A DNA stretch of 64,000 nucleotides from Candidatus Moanabacter tarae. Lineage in GTDB: Bacteria; Verrucomicrobiota; Verrucomicrobiia; Opitutales; UBA2987. Below are positions 36,213-46,060 of this stretch, one piece after another. The notes below the pieces were generated by a model. The model saw nothing but the letters and a program-made list of their open reading frames with translations, was not told the DNA's origin and did no database searches. The first letter of the stretch is position 1. Each line of letters begins with the position of its first letter. The position numbers and the translations under genes are program-made. Where the stretch lies: assembly GCA_003226295.1 (NCBI GenBank), contig CP029803.1:862211-926210 (forward strand), read 5' to 3'.

Positions 36213-37010
36213 ATGAATGGTAGAGTCATTATAGCCCTGATTCTTCGATATTCACTGCTTTACTTAAGAAGTTGGATACGGAGCATAGAGCTAATTTTTT
36301 GGCCTACATTAGAACTTCTTCTTTGGGGATTTCTTGCAGTATTCATTCATAATCAAACTGAAGGGAATTTCCCATATTTCACGAAATTTCTAATTGGTGC
36401 CGTTATTTTTTGGGATGTTCTTTTCCGTGCCCAGCAAGCGGTTGCAATCTCGTTTTTAGAGGATCTTTGGACCCGAAATTTCCTCAACCTTTTTGTTGCT
36501 CCTATCAGGCTCACAGAATATCTATCTGCAATTTGTATTGTTGGGATTATTCGAGTAACAGTTACGGTAGCCTTATTATCGGTTTTTGCCAAAGCACTCT
36601 ATAGCTTTAATCTTTTCGACTTTGAATGGCAATTGATTCCATTTTTCGGAAATCTCCTTCTCTTTGGTTGGAGCCTAGGAATGATTTCTATTGCTCTAAT
36701 TCTACGATGGGGTCTAGCCGCAGAATCTCTTGCTTGGGCGGTTCCATTCCTTGTTCAGCCGATTTCAGCTGTTTTTTATCCAGTATCAGTGCTTCCTATG
36801 CCACTTCAAACCGTGGCTTGGTTGTTACCTTCTACCTATGTTTTTGAGGGAATGCGGGAAGTAATTCGAACAGGAGAAATGCAATGGAATAACCTGTTGA
36901 TTTCTGTCTTTATGAACGTTGGATTTCTAATCTTGGCTAGTGGTTTTTTTGCATTTATGTTCAATATTGCTAGAGATAGAGGGCTTTTAGTTAAAATCGC
37001 TTCAGAATAA
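36213..37010 (+). CDS. ABC-2 type transporter permease
   Basis: A 265-residue membrane protein with about six hydrophobic helices that matches the ABC-2 permease family. The NodJ/DrrB-like C-terminal region carries PVSVLPMPLQTVAWLLPSTYVFEGMREV, a typical ABC-2 block (quoted only as a landmark to about residue 215). It is the partner of the ATPase gene ending two nucleotides earlier. Such two-gene systems export polysaccharides, lipids, drugs or haem-related compounds; no cargo gene is adjacent. No signal peptide is needed or visible. Confidence 0.88.
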   Translation: MNGRVIIALILRYSLLYLRSWIRSIELIFWPTLELLLWGFLAVFIHNQTEGNFPYFTKFLIGAVIFWDVLFRAQQAVAISFLEDLWTRNFLNLFVAPIRLTEYLSAICIVGIIRVTVTVALLSVFAKALYSFNLFDFEWQLIPFFGNLLLFGWSLGMISIALILRWGLAAESLAWAVPFLVQPISAVFYPVSVLPMPLQTVAWLLPSTYVFEGMREVIRTGEMQWNNLLISVFMNVGFLILASGFFAFMFNIARDRGLLVKIASE

Positions 37011-37107
37011 ACTTAGCGCATAAGCAAAAATTTACTCGCTGGTGTCAGAAATTTGATATCCGTTGCCACAATACAACGGATTCGAATAACGGTCTTCCAA
37101 AAATCTC

Positions 37108-38214
37108 TTAGAGATATTCCGGGTAAAGACCAAAAATTCCAGATTTTGAAGCTGAACAAACACCTCTCTCAGTTATTAAGGCGGTCACAAGTCTTGCAGG
37201 TGTAATGTCGAAAGCATAATTTGCCGCACCGCTCTTGACGGGTGTAACTCGAATAGTCTCAACGCCACGGTTTGAAGTCCCAGAGACAAAGTGGACTTCA
37301 TCTGCATCCCTTTCTTCAATTGGAATTTCATTAATCCCACTTTTTCGTTTCCAGTCGAATGTCGATGAGGGTAAAGCTACATAAAAGGGAACACCATTGT
37401 CCTGGGCTGCAAGCGCGATAAGATAGGTTCCTATCTTATTTGCCACATCACCAGTATGAGTTGTCCGGTCAGTTCCTGTTATAACTAGGTCGACCAATCC
37501 CTTTTGCATTAAATGTCCACTTGTAGTGTCTGAGATAATAGTGTGAGGAACCCCATGTTTTCCTAATTCCCAGGCTGTTAAACGTGCACCCTGTGACCTC
37601 GGGCGCGTCTCATCTACCCAGACATGAACAGGGATGCCACTATCGTGGGCGGTATATATGGGAGAAGTGGCGGATCCGTAATCTACGAAGGCGAGCCAAC
37701 CGGCATTGCAATGTGTTAAGATATTGACAGTGCCATCTTCTTTTTTTCGGTAAATGTCATTTACTAGTGGTAAGGCATGCTGCCCAATTTTCTTACACCA
37801 CTCAGCATCAAGATTAGCAATCTTCTCAGCGGTTTTCTTCGCTATACTAACCATTTCTGTTTGGCAAGTAGCCTCCTTAAGGCCATTTAGCTGAGTTTCG
37901 ACTGCCCAGCTTAAGTTTACTGCAGTTGGCCGAGTAGAACAAAGTTTTTCAGCAGATTTTTCTATAAAGTTTGAAAAACCTAAGGTTTTCTGAGCCTCAA
38001 GTGTCGCCAAATACATCCCGTATCCAGCAGTAGCACCAATACAACCAGCTCCCCTTACATGCATGTCCGAAATTGCAGTTGCCGCATCATCAACGGTTCG
38101 TAAATCTTCTACAAGAAACTTAAAAGGAAGTTGGCTTTGATCGATTATATGAACGGTCAAAGGGTCATTTGGATCCAGCCATACCGTTCGGTAGTGTTTA
38201 CCTTCTACACGCAT
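37108..38214 (-). CDS. mtnA: S-methyl-5-thioribose-1-phosphate isomerase MtnA
   Basis: Methionine-salvage enzyme isomerising 5-methylthioribose-1-phosphate to the ribulose form. Length 368 is normal. Seen: MHVRGAGCIGATAGYGM near residue 51, NILTHCNAGWLA with catalytic Cys169, VDETRPRSQGARLTAWEL at about 200-217, and VITGTDRTTHTGDVANKIGTY with the catalytic Asp249. The family usually has GADR; here it is GTDR, a mild change. Other salvage genes are not adjacent. The ATG at 38214 is 88 nt from the stop of the M16 peptidase gene on the same strand. Confidence 0.92.
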   Translation of the reverse strand: MRVEGKHYRTVWLDPNDPLTVHIIDQSQLPFKFLVEDLRTVDDAATAISDMHVRGAGCIGATAGYGMYLATLEAQKTLGFSNFIEKSAEKLCSTRPTAVNLSWAVETQLNGLKEATCQTEMVSIAKKTAEKIANLDAEWCKKIGQHALPLVNDIYRKKEDGTVNILTHCNAGWLAFVDYGSATSPIYTAHDSGIPVHVWVDETRPRSQGARLTAWELGKHGVPHTIISDTTSGHLMQKGLVDLVITGTDRTTHTGDVANKIGTYLIALAAQDNGVPFYVALPSSTFDWKRKSGINEIPIEERDADEVHFVSGTSNRGVETIRVTPVKSGAANYAFDITPARLVTALITERGVCSASKSGIFGLYPEYL

Positions 38215-38302
38215 CGTATAAGCACGCCTTTAATCCTGTGGGGCCTCTTTTCTGTAAAAGCAACGGGCTAAAATGGAAGTCACGAAATGGGAATGCAGAA
38301 GG

Positions 38303-41164
38303 CTATTGGGCTTCAATTTGGAAGATTCCAATGAATGGCTTTGGAATGATGGCTACACTTCTAGAATTTTTGGGCATAAATATCTTTCGAGCAAGGCTGT
38401 TCACCTTTTCCACCGAGACTTGGTTGAGATTTCCATTCTTTAGATCGACTAATTCGTGTATTAGGTCAGACCTTTCCTGTGCACGTTTCAAGAGATTATT
38501 TATTAGGTATTCATTGGATCGAAGTGCCTGACGCATCTTTACCTTATAGGGCCTAAGGGAACCGTTTACTTCCTCTTGACTCACACCGTAACGGAATATT
38601 TTGGTAGAAATATCTAATATCGCTTCAGCTATATCAGGTGCATCAACAGGGGAGCAATCTAGGCTGGCTTCAATTGTCGAGAAATTAGAATACTCGTCAT
38701 AGGATGAAAAGTTGGCAGTTGGGCTGTAAGAAAGACCTAAGTCTTCACGAAGGCTTTCCCACATTCGAGTTTTAATTACGCGGGCAAGAATCTCCAAGGA
38801 AATCTTTTCCATAGGGCCAATTTCTTGATCGTAATGCCAAAAGCCGATGACTCCGGCTTGATGTTTCTCGCCAACGAATTCGACTCTTCGATAACCGGAT
38901 GGGGAAACGACAGCAATCGGGTGTTTTGGTTTGGGGTGCAGTTTGCTGGAGCGACGGTTATTAAGTGTTCCTAAAGTACGGGCAACTTTTTGAGTTACTA
39001 TACTCATAGATATGTCACCAATGATACTTACCTCAATATAACCGTTTCTTAAGGGTTCTTCAATCCAATCTCTAACGTCGGATACACCAATGGAGGTGTA
39101 ATCTCTCATGTTACCCCATGAGAAACGTCCATCGTTTCCATACAGGATATTCTGAACGGCGCGATATCCGTCAGGGATTCCAACAGCAGATGTTTTTCGA
39201 TGAACAAGGTTGTTGACCATCGCATCCCAGTAGCTCGAACGATGCACCCTGGGATCTCTAAGGTAATCCGTAACAATACCAAGAAACAAATCGAGGTCTT
39301 CGTTTCCCAAAACTCCCCTAAAGGTGAAAGCATCATGGTCGTGGACATCAAAGGAAAATTCCAACATTGAAGATGAAATGAAACTTTGGACATCGCTAAG
39401 TTCGTAGCGCTGAATACCGCTTCCTAGAAATGCTTGGGGCCCAAATTCTCTGAGTCCAGGCATATTTTCGTTTTGATCAAACAGGCCACCTCCAATGCGA
39501 ACGATTGCTCTCAGTTGCCCAGGTTCATTTTGGGTTTCAATAAAATTCAGTCGTACATTATTTTGAAACCGCATTAGATGAGCTTGAAACTCTGGTATTG
39601 TTGATGATTCAACTACAGTGCCCGGATTACCCGACAGAGTGGGTTCATATTCAAAGTCGAAGAGATATTGATTTAAATAAAGGTTAGGTGCTTCTTTGCG
39701 GGATGTGGTAATAGCATTCTTTATTTCTTTTGTGCTATTCTGAATGTCAACTTCCCCTGAGACGTGAAAAGCCATCTGATCCAAGTTCCAGCATTCTCTG
39801 AAGGCACGATGAATGTTTTTCTTGTTTATTTCCTGTAAGAACTTTTCTTGCCATTCCAGCTCTTTGGGGATTCCAATGTAAACCCGATTTTTCACCACGG
39901 AATCAATGATGGAATTTGTGATCTTAGCTGGGTCTAGTTTTGAATAGGAAGCTCGAAGTTTTTGAGTCCTGGAAAGTTCTCGCTTCCTTAACCAATCGAT
40001 TTCATCTTTTAAAAATCCGTCTCTCAATGTCATTCGAATGATTCGGTCGATGGACTGTACTCCATCTTTCCAACCCGGACCTGCTACGGCAAGAGATGCA
40101 AGAGCTGTGTCATGTTCGAAAATTCTAACGTAATCGGCAAAGCCGTTTGAGGTATTTGGTAAGGCTCTCTGCATACGTTGGGCCAACAGGGCCATCGAGA
40201 ATTTACGAATAAATTCTTGGCGTCGAGTTTCCAAGCTTTCTGTTTTCTTTCGCATTGGAAGTACGGAAGCAGCTTGTATAAAAGCAGATCCCACGTCAGT
40301 AATCCGGTAAGCCCCTGCTCTAATGGAATTTGACCTCAGTATACGCCCTAAGGGTTTTTTCGGAATTGGACTAGAAGGTTTATTGATATTATCAAATCGT
40401 TCGGAAACCAAATGTTCCATCTTCGGAATTTCAAAGTCCCCCACAACTACCAGTAGCATTAAATCTGCCCTGTACCACTTGTTGTAGAATTTGAGAAACT
40501 GATTTCTTCTTAAAGATTTGATGCTTTCAGGGGAGCCAATAGGGATGCGTCCAGCAAAATTTAATCCCCGAAAGAACAGTTTGTAAGCATTCGCTTGTGC
40601 GCGGTAGTTAAAACCCTCCCTACTGCGCAGTTCGCTGAGTATAACTTTCCTTTCTTTCTCAATCTCAGCTGGTTGGAACGATATGCCATTGCATATGTCG
40701 CGGAGCAGAAGAAGACCTTTGTTTAACGATGCTAATTCGTTATCCCAGTATTCAAGACTATAAATGGTGTGGTCAAAGGATGTTGTTGCGTTGACATCGT
40801 AACCATGCTCCATTCCGAGGCTTTGAAGGAAGGAAATCATCTCATTGGATTTGAAGTTTCGAGTCCCGTTAAAAGCCATATGTTCCAGGAAGTGTGCAAT
40901 TCCAAGCTCGTGATTTTCTTCTTCCGTAGAACCAACCAGAACAAGAAGTCTCATGCATACTCGTTCAGGAATCCCCTTATGGTTGAGGAGTACATATCGA
41001 AATCCATTTTCGAGTGTTCCCCATCTGACATTGTTGTCCGGGCGCAATCTGCTGTTGATATGGGCCCACTCCCCACGTGATCCCGAATCTTGAGCAGATG
41101 CCCATGAAACAGCAAAGGATATGGCCAGGGAGAGTGTGAAGATTCTCGTTTGGTTCATCAGCAA
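38303..41164 (-). CDS. Secreted M16 (insulinase/pitrilysin) zinc peptidase
   Basis: A 953-residue two-halved M16 peptidase. A signal peptide (about residues 1-24, ending ASAQ) sends it to the periplasm or outer membrane. The inverted zinc motif HFLEH (His91, Glu94, His95) is followed by FNGTRNF and the distal Glu in EIEKERKVILSELRSREG. The second half keeps the R/Y region near the C-terminus (LREDLGLSYSPTANFSSYDE) that shapes the substrate chamber. Members degrade short peptides, including signal peptides and imported peptides. An alternative ATG two codons in (41158) is equally likely. Substrates unknown. Confidence 0.92.
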   Translation of the reverse strand: MLMNQTRIFTLSLAISFAVSWASAQDSGSRGEWAHINSRLRPDNNVRWGTLENGFRYVLLNHKGIPERVCMRLLVLVGSTEEENHELGIAHFLEHMAFNGTRNFKSNEMISFLQSLGMEHGYDVNATTSFDHTIYSLEYWDNELASLNKGLLLLRDICNGISFQPAEIEKERKVILSELRSREGFNYRAQANAYKLFFRGLNFAGRIPIGSPESIKSLRRNQFLKFYNKWYRADLMLLVVVGDFEIPKMEHLVSERFDNINKPSSPIPKKPLGRILRSNSIRAGAYRITDVGSAFIQAASVLPMRKKTESLETRRQEFIRKFSMALLAQRMQRALPNTSNGFADYVRIFEHDTALASLAVAGPGWKDGVQSIDRIIRMTLRDGFLKDEIDWLRKRELSRTQKLRASYSKLDPAKITNSIIDSVVKNRVYIGIPKELEWQEKFLQEINKKNIHRAFRECWNLDQMAFHVSGEVDIQNSTKEIKNAITTSRKEAPNLYLNQYLFDFEYEPTLSGNPGTVVESSTIPEFQAHLMRFQNNVRLNFIETQNEPGQLRAIVRIGGGLFDQNENMPGLREFGPQAFLGSGIQRYELSDVQSFISSSMLEFSFDVHDHDAFTFRGVLGNEDLDLFLGIVTDYLRDPRVHRSSYWDAMVNNLVHRKTSAVGIPDGYRAVQNILYGNDGRFSWGNMRDYTSIGVSDVRDWIEEPLRNGYIEVSIIGDISMSIVTQKVARTLGTLNNRRSSKLHPKPKHPIAVVSPSGYRRVEFVGEKHQAGVIGFWHYDQEIGPMEKISLEILARVIKTRMWESLREDLGLSYSPTANFSSYDEYSNFSTIEASLDCSPVDAPDIAEAILDISTKIFRYGVSQEEVNGSLRPYKVKMRQALRSNEYLINNLLKRAQERSDLIHELVDLKNGNLNQVSVEKVNSLARKIFMPKNSRSVAIIPKPFIGIFQIEAQ

Positions 41165-41348
41165 TCAATGCAAAGAGTTTCGGATGTTTAGTTCAATCGG
41201 TGCTTTTATTGAATCTACAGATTCTCGACATTTAAGATGGTTTTTATGAATCCTTATGAGATTAATATTTTGTTAATTTAAAGATTCATACGTCTTTGGA
41301 ACGATAATTATATTAGGATTAGAAATCTTTAGTCCTATTTTACACCAA

Positions 41349-42191
41349 GTGATCTATCTTATCTTAAATATTTTTTTTAGTTCGTCCTTTATCCTTATGT
41401 TTCGGTGGCGGCAAGAGTCACAGGATGACCTGGTTAATCTAGCTTGCATCAGTTATATTTTTAGCGCTGTACTTGCGATCCTCTCGATTCCGAAGGGAGC
41501 GCTAACGATTACGATGGGCCCTGCTTTAATTCTTGGTGGACTTAACGGTGTCTTTTTCTTCCTGGCATTCATTTTTATGATGCCCTTATTGGCCTCTAAA
41601 GGGGCTGCAATATCTTCAGCTGTTTCAAGGTTAACCATTCTCATACCTATCTTCACCAGCATCATATTATGGAATGCAAAACCTACAATTTTGCAGTATG
41701 CAGGAATTGGTTCAGCTTGCATAGCACTCGTTCTGATAGGGCAAAAAGGAGATCAGATGAGAAACGAAAAACCATGGTTTCGTGGATTTATATCTATTGC
41801 TCTTTTTTTCCTGACTGCAGGTATAACGCGACTGTGTCTGGAAGCATTTGGACAATATTGTAGAACAGAGGAAACCTTTCTTTATGTTCTATCGACCTTT
41901 GGGACATCTGGTTTTATTTCGATACTGGTACTTGCTATTCGTTATCGTCGTCCTACCACAAAGGAGCTTCTTTTTGGCTCTATCGTGGGAGTAGCAAACA
42001 ATCTTCAAGTTTATACTTTCCTATTAGCACTCGGAATATTTCCGGGATTCGTGATATTTCCTGTTACAAGCGTTGGTGGTCTTTTGTTTACTGCTAGTTT
42101 TGCTGTCCTTATTATGAAGGAGAAGTTAAACCGATTTTACTATTATGGAATTGGCTTTGCTGTGCTCTCTTTGTTGCTCCTTCAATATTAA
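41349..42191 (+). CDS. DMT-superfamily (EamA-like) transporter
   Basis: A 280-residue protein of about ten hydrophobic helices in two halves, the layout of EamA/DMT exporters and sugar or amino-acid permeases. The first half ends near GIGSACIALVLIGQKG and the second near YGIGFAVLSLLLL, repeating the family's Gly-rich end helix. The start is a GTG; the first in-frame ATG (MFRW) would remove helix 1. Substrate cannot be inferred. It is divergent from the M16 peptidase gene and precedes arfB on the same strand. Confidence 0.82.
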   Translation: MIYLILNIFFSSSFILMFRWRQESQDDLVNLACISYIFSAVLAILSIPKGALTITMGPALILGGLNGVFFFLAFIFMMPLLASKGAAISSAVSRLTILIPIFTSIILWNAKPTILQYAGIGSACIALVLIGQKGDQMRNEKPWFRGFISIALFFLTAGITRLCLEAFGQYCRTEETFLYVLSTFGTSGFISILVLAIRYRRPTTKELLFGSIVGVANNLQVYTFLLALGIFPGFVIFPVTSVGGLLFTASFAVLIMKEKLNRFYYYGIGFAVLSLLLLQY

Positions 42192-42299
42192 AAAAAGTGA
42201 CTATAGTTTTGGAAACTAACCAATAAATACAAAAAGCAAATAGTCGAAATAGATGAGATCCTTATACAGCAACTCAACAATTTTGTTAAAATAAAAGGA

Positions 42300-42716
42300 A
42301 TGCTACGTATTTTAAAAGAATTAACAATTCTCGATCGGGAAATTGAAATCAGCCGAATTCGATCACAAGGATCTGGAGGACAAAATGTTAATAAGGTTTC
42401 AACTGGCATACATTTACGGGTTAATATAAAAGCGTCCTCTTTAGCTGATAATTATAAGGCGCGTCTATTAAAATTTAAAGACGGGCGTATTACCGCAGGT
42501 GGAATCATCCTTATTAAGTCTCAGCGGTTTAGAAGTTCTGAACGTAATAGGAAGAATGCTTTGCAGAATCTTTTAATACTAATTGAGAAAGCAACTTTTT
42601 CTCCAAGTGAGCGATGTTTTACAAGACCAACACGAGAATCACAAGTTAGGCGAATTAATAGTAAAAAAATAAGGGGCCGAATTAAAGCTATGCGTGGGAG
42701 AATAATGGAACAATGA
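42300..42716 (+). CDS. arfB: Peptidyl-tRNA hydrolase ArfB (YaeJ), ribosome rescue factor
   Basis: Release-factor-like protein of 138 residues that frees stalled ribosomes lacking a stop codon. The catalytic GGQ is in RIRSQGSGGQNVNKVSTG near residues 20-36. The C-terminus is a basic tail rich in Arg and Lys (NSKKIRGRIKAMRGRI), which in ArfB enters the empty mRNA channel. No codon-recognition domain is present, which separates it from RF1 and RF2. Spacing to the following MFS gene is about 55 nt on the same strand. Confidence 0.93.
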   Translation: MLRILKELTILDREIEISRIRSQGSGGQNVNKVSTGIHLRVNIKASSLADNYKARLLKFKDGRITAGGIILIKSQRFRSSERNRKNALQNLLILIEKATFSPSERCFTRPTRESQVRRINSKKIRGRIKAMRGRIMEQ

Positions 42717-42771
42717 ACGGTTTGTCCTGGAATCAGTACTCTTCTATTGGAGCCTAAACCGATTTTTTTTG

Positions 42772-44025
42772 GTGAAGTTGGACAATTTAGGGCGAAAAAA
42801 TCTTGAAGAGGATGTTCCTCAAGAAACGGTGCCAGGAAATAGGATCGAAACACTTATTTGGTCACTCTATCTCCCAGCCCTTATACACGCTCTTAGTAGA
42901 GGTATTTTGCTTCCAGTCTTGCCCCTGTTCGCGTTGGAATTAGGAGAGTCATATGGTTCCGTTGGTTTGGTTGTAGCAGGCGAAGGGATTGGAGCATTAA
43001 TCGGTGCAATACCAGCTGGTAAAGTTTTGCAACGGTTTGGCCGCCGAGTTTCAATGTTACTTGGCTGTAGTACAATAGGATTTGCTAGTTTATTTTTAGC
43101 ATTCGCTGAATCCGTTCTTGAGGCTTTTGCTATATGTATTTTTACCGGAATAGGCTCTGGGATTTTCAACATAAGCTGCCATGGCTATTTAGCCGAAACC
43201 GTTGCAGTACACAAACGCGGTAAGGCAATCGCAACTTACGGAGGTGTGAATCGGATTGGGCTTCTTATAGGTCCGGCACTGGGAGGGTGGATTGGATCAA
43301 ACGCGGGGCTAAGGATTCCTTTCCTTTTCTGTGGGATTGCTGAGGCTGTAACCTTCATTCTGGTCCTGTTGTTCGTTGCCCGAGTAAAGGTAAATAAAGA
43401 TAGTTCTGAACCAGGTGGAAAGAAGACAGGTGATCTTCTTAAACACATTCGATTGAATTTAGGTAGCTACTTGCCGATAGCCGGTGGAGCATTTTTATTT
43501 CAAGCTATGCGCTCGGCTCGTGCTATTCTTATTCCCCTCTTTGGAGTGGACAACATTGGACTCGATATAGACGAGGTTGGTTATGTTCTAAGCATTAGTA
43601 ATGCAATGGATTCGAGCCTATTTTTGTTTGCAGGATTTTTAATGGATAGATTTGGACGTAAAGCTGCGATCCTTCCTAGTGTTTTTATTTTAGCAATGGG
43701 CATTGGATTGTTAGGTATGATGGATTGTTATTTGGGGTTTATTATTGCCTCTCTACTAATCGGTTTAGGAAATGGAATTGGGTCAGGAACTATGTTGACC
43801 TTATCAGCGGATATCGCTCCTACTGAATTCAGGGGAGAATTCTTTGGTTATTGGAGGCTCGTTAATGAAGGGGCAAGGTTAGGCAGTCATGCAACTATTG
43901 GTGGTGTGGGTTCTTGGTTTTCACTCACAGCTGCTGCGCTTTTGATCGCGACAGGTGGGTTGGTTGGTTTTATATTATTCGCTTTTTATGTTCGAGAAAC
44001 TTTGGTTAAAAATAGAAAGACTTAG
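42772..44025 (+). CDS. Major facilitator superfamily transporter
   Basis: About 417 residues with 12 predicted helices. The MFS loop 2-3 motif appears as GKVLQRFGRRVSMLLG, and its second-half copy as GFLMDRFGRKAAILPS. A TTG lies directly before the reported GTG start in the same frame; no ATG occurs before the first helix, so a non-ATG start is needed. It resembles drug or sugar efflux carriers. No regulator adjoins it, and the substrate is unknown. Confidence 0.87.
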   Translation: MKLDNLGRKNLEEDVPQETVPGNRIETLIWSLYLPALIHALSRGILLPVLPLFALELGESYGSVGLVVAGEGIGALIGAIPAGKVLQRFGRRVSMLLGCSTIGFASLFLAFAESVLEAFAICIFTGIGSGIFNISCHGYLAETVAVHKRGKAIATYGGVNRIGLLIGPALGGWIGSNAGLRIPFLFCGIAEAVTFILVLLFVARVKVNKDSSEPGGKKTGDLLKHIRLNLGSYLPIAGGAFLFQAMRSARAILIPLFGVDNIGLDIDEVGYVLSISNAMDSSLFLFAGFLMDRFGRKAAILPSVFILAMGIGLLGMMDCYLGFIIASLLIGLGNGIGSGTMLTLSADIAPTEFRGEFFGYWRLVNEGARLGSHATIGGVGSWFSLTAAALLIATGGLVGFILFAFYVRETLVKNRKT

Positions 44026-44070
44026 GGGATAAACAGAACTATCAAATATTGGCCTTGAACTTTAATTTGA

Positions 44071-44090
44071 ATTTTTCGAAGTCGAAAAAT
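44071..44090. terminator. Palindrome in a convergent spacer, possible bidirectional terminator
   Basis: ATTTTTCGA and its exact reverse complement flank two central bases, giving an AT-rich palindrome with T-runs readable on both strands. It lies 46 nt after the MFS stop and 149 nt from the galK stop, between convergent genes. A bidirectional terminator is plausible but the stem is short and weak. Confidence 0.35.
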
Positions 44091-44238
44091 CGGGTATTTT
44101 TTAAAGGTTAATTTAGTGGAGAAAACTCTTAATTCATCAATGGAATTATAATGTGAAATTTTTCCTGCAAGAGGATTGGGGATTAAGGAACTATTTTCTA
44201 ATTATTTGATAGGGCGACCCACTCGAAGCTAAGGACGA

Positions 44239-45402
44239 TTATGGAGTTGAGACCGAAGCGGCTAGTCCAGGTTTCAACTGGATAATCCTAGGAAAATAAC
44301 CAAATTTTCTAAGGTAAATTTGTTTCAACTCTTCAATGCTCATTTTAAGGTCGTTATCCGTTTTTGCCAGAGCCATCACTGCACCACCAAAACCACCGCC
44401 TGTAAGCCGAGAACCCAAGAAACATGGCATTGAAGAAAGAATTTTAATTAGTTCATCGAGTTCTGGTGTGCTATTCTCGAAAAAGATTTTGGAACTATTG
44501 TGAGAAGCATTCAGGAGCTTACCCACTGTATCAAAATCATGTTTATTAAGTGCTTCAACAGTTGCCCTAACACGAGAGTTTTCTTCTGTTACATGAAGGG
44601 CTCTCCGATAGAGTGTATCGCCTAATTTTTTCTTTGAACTTCGGATGATTTCAGGGGAGATTTGAGCGAGACAGTTATATTGAGGGTCTTCATTTTGAAG
44701 GATCCTGAACGCCTCACGGCATTCCCTATTGCGTTCAGCATATCTTGAATCGATGAGAGCATGTTTCTTCAATGAATCGAAGATCCATAATTGACAACCA
44801 ACAGGAAAGGGTATCTCGCTAATTAACTCTAGATTACAGTCGATATGTATTAGATGATTAGGACCTCCAAACGCAGATACAGTTTGATCAAGAATGCCAC
44901 ACGGCACTCCGACAAATTCGTTTTCTGCTCTCCTGCATAGGGTTACAATTTTCATTCGATCCATATCGATCGAATTTAAAGACAAAATCCCTAAAGCTGT
45001 TGAGAGTTCAAGAGCAGCGCTGCTAGACATTCCCGAACCGATGGGCAGATCACCATCAATCCACATGGAAAATCCATTTTCTATGGGAATCCCTTTTCCA
45101 ATTAAAACATTCAACACTCCCAGTGGATAATTTGCCCAAGAAGAAGATCCAGTTCCTGGGGCGATATTGTGGATAGACGTTACCACTTTTTCTTTCATAC
45201 AAGAACTCGCGAGATGAATTTCGGGGTCCTTTCTGGGGGCAATAGCAACTACTACATCCCTATCAATTGTAGAACCAATTACGCATCCTCCATTGTAATC
45301 GGTGTGATTCCCAATGAATTCGATGCGTCCGGGGGCACGGGCGATAATTTCGGGAGACTTCCCGAAGGCTGTTTGAAAGATTTGCAAATTGAAGCTAACC
45401 AT
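44239..45402 (-). CDS. galK: Galactokinase GalK
   Basis: GHMP-family kinase of 387 residues that phosphorylates galactose at C1 (Leloir pathway). Seen: the galactokinase signature PGRIEFIGNHTDYNGG near residue 24, the GHMP ATP motif PIGSGMSSSAALE near 120, the catalytic Asp in GILDQ, and a C-terminal SRLTGGGFGGAV. The usual signature GEHTDYN reads GNHTDYN, an uncommon Glu-to-Asn change, so related sugar specificity is possible. No galT or galE is adjacent. It is the first coding gene downstream of the minus-strand tRNA. Confidence 0.9.
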   Translation of the reverse strand: MVSFNLQIFQTAFGKSPEIIARAPGRIEFIGNHTDYNGGCVIGSTIDRDVVVAIAPRKDPEIHLASSCMKEKVVTSIHNIAPGTGSSSWANYPLGVLNVLIGKGIPIENGFSMWIDGDLPIGSGMSSSAALELSTALGILSLNSIDMDRMKIVTLCRRAENEFVGVPCGILDQTVSAFGGPNHLIHIDCNLELISEIPFPVGCQLWIFDSLKKHALIDSRYAERNRECREAFRILQNEDPQYNCLAQISPEIIRSSKKKLGDTLYRRALHVTEENSRVRATVEALNKHDFDTVGKLLNASHNSSKIFFENSTPELDELIKILSSMPCFLGSRLTGGGFGGAVMALAKTDNDLKMSIEELKQIYLRKFGYFPRIIQLKPGLAASVSTP

Positions 45403-45642
45403 CGAAAATTGAATAATTGATTCAGAAATCCTGGAGCTTCGGCCAAATCATAGATGAAACCGATTTTTTATTTCTTAAATTTAAATTTAAACAAAATTTA
45501 TGGTTTACCTTCTTTTTTATTTAGATCAGGGGCATATATAAACGTATTGGATTTGCTCCGGAGGGTGGAGTTTCATCTTAGAGTCAACCGCATAGATCTA
45601 AATTCCCTTTTATCGTAAGAATGTTTCGATAGTCGCTTCATG

Positions 45643-45714
<72 letters not shown>

Positions 45715-46060
45715 AAAAAATATCTTCCTATGACTTGTAAAAGCCATACCCTTTTCTTGAAAACCGATTCCGTAATCAAATACAAAAATAAGGAATATCT
45801 TTCACCTGATAATTGGAATTGGAGTTCAGGTAAATCTGCAAAATAAATACGTCATCTATTTTGACGATCGGTTTTTATTCTTTGATTATATTCTAAATTG
45901 AGAAGTAGTAAGCTAGTTATTGAAAAATTCGAGTCTGATTGGAAAACATCTAGGATATAAATACCCGTTAGGAAATTAGGTTAATAATGTTTTTATTTCT
46001 ATCCTAAGTGTCGGCCTATTTGAGGCTTAGATAATACTCTATATAGCATAATTTCATCCA
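45715..46060. other. AT-rich spacer upstream of the tRNA
   Basis: A 346-nt AT-rich stretch between the tRNA 5' side and the M50 protease 3' end. It should contain the tRNA promoter and any terminator of the protease transcript. I see no convincing coding frame, hairpin with T-tract or repeat. Confidence 0.4.
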
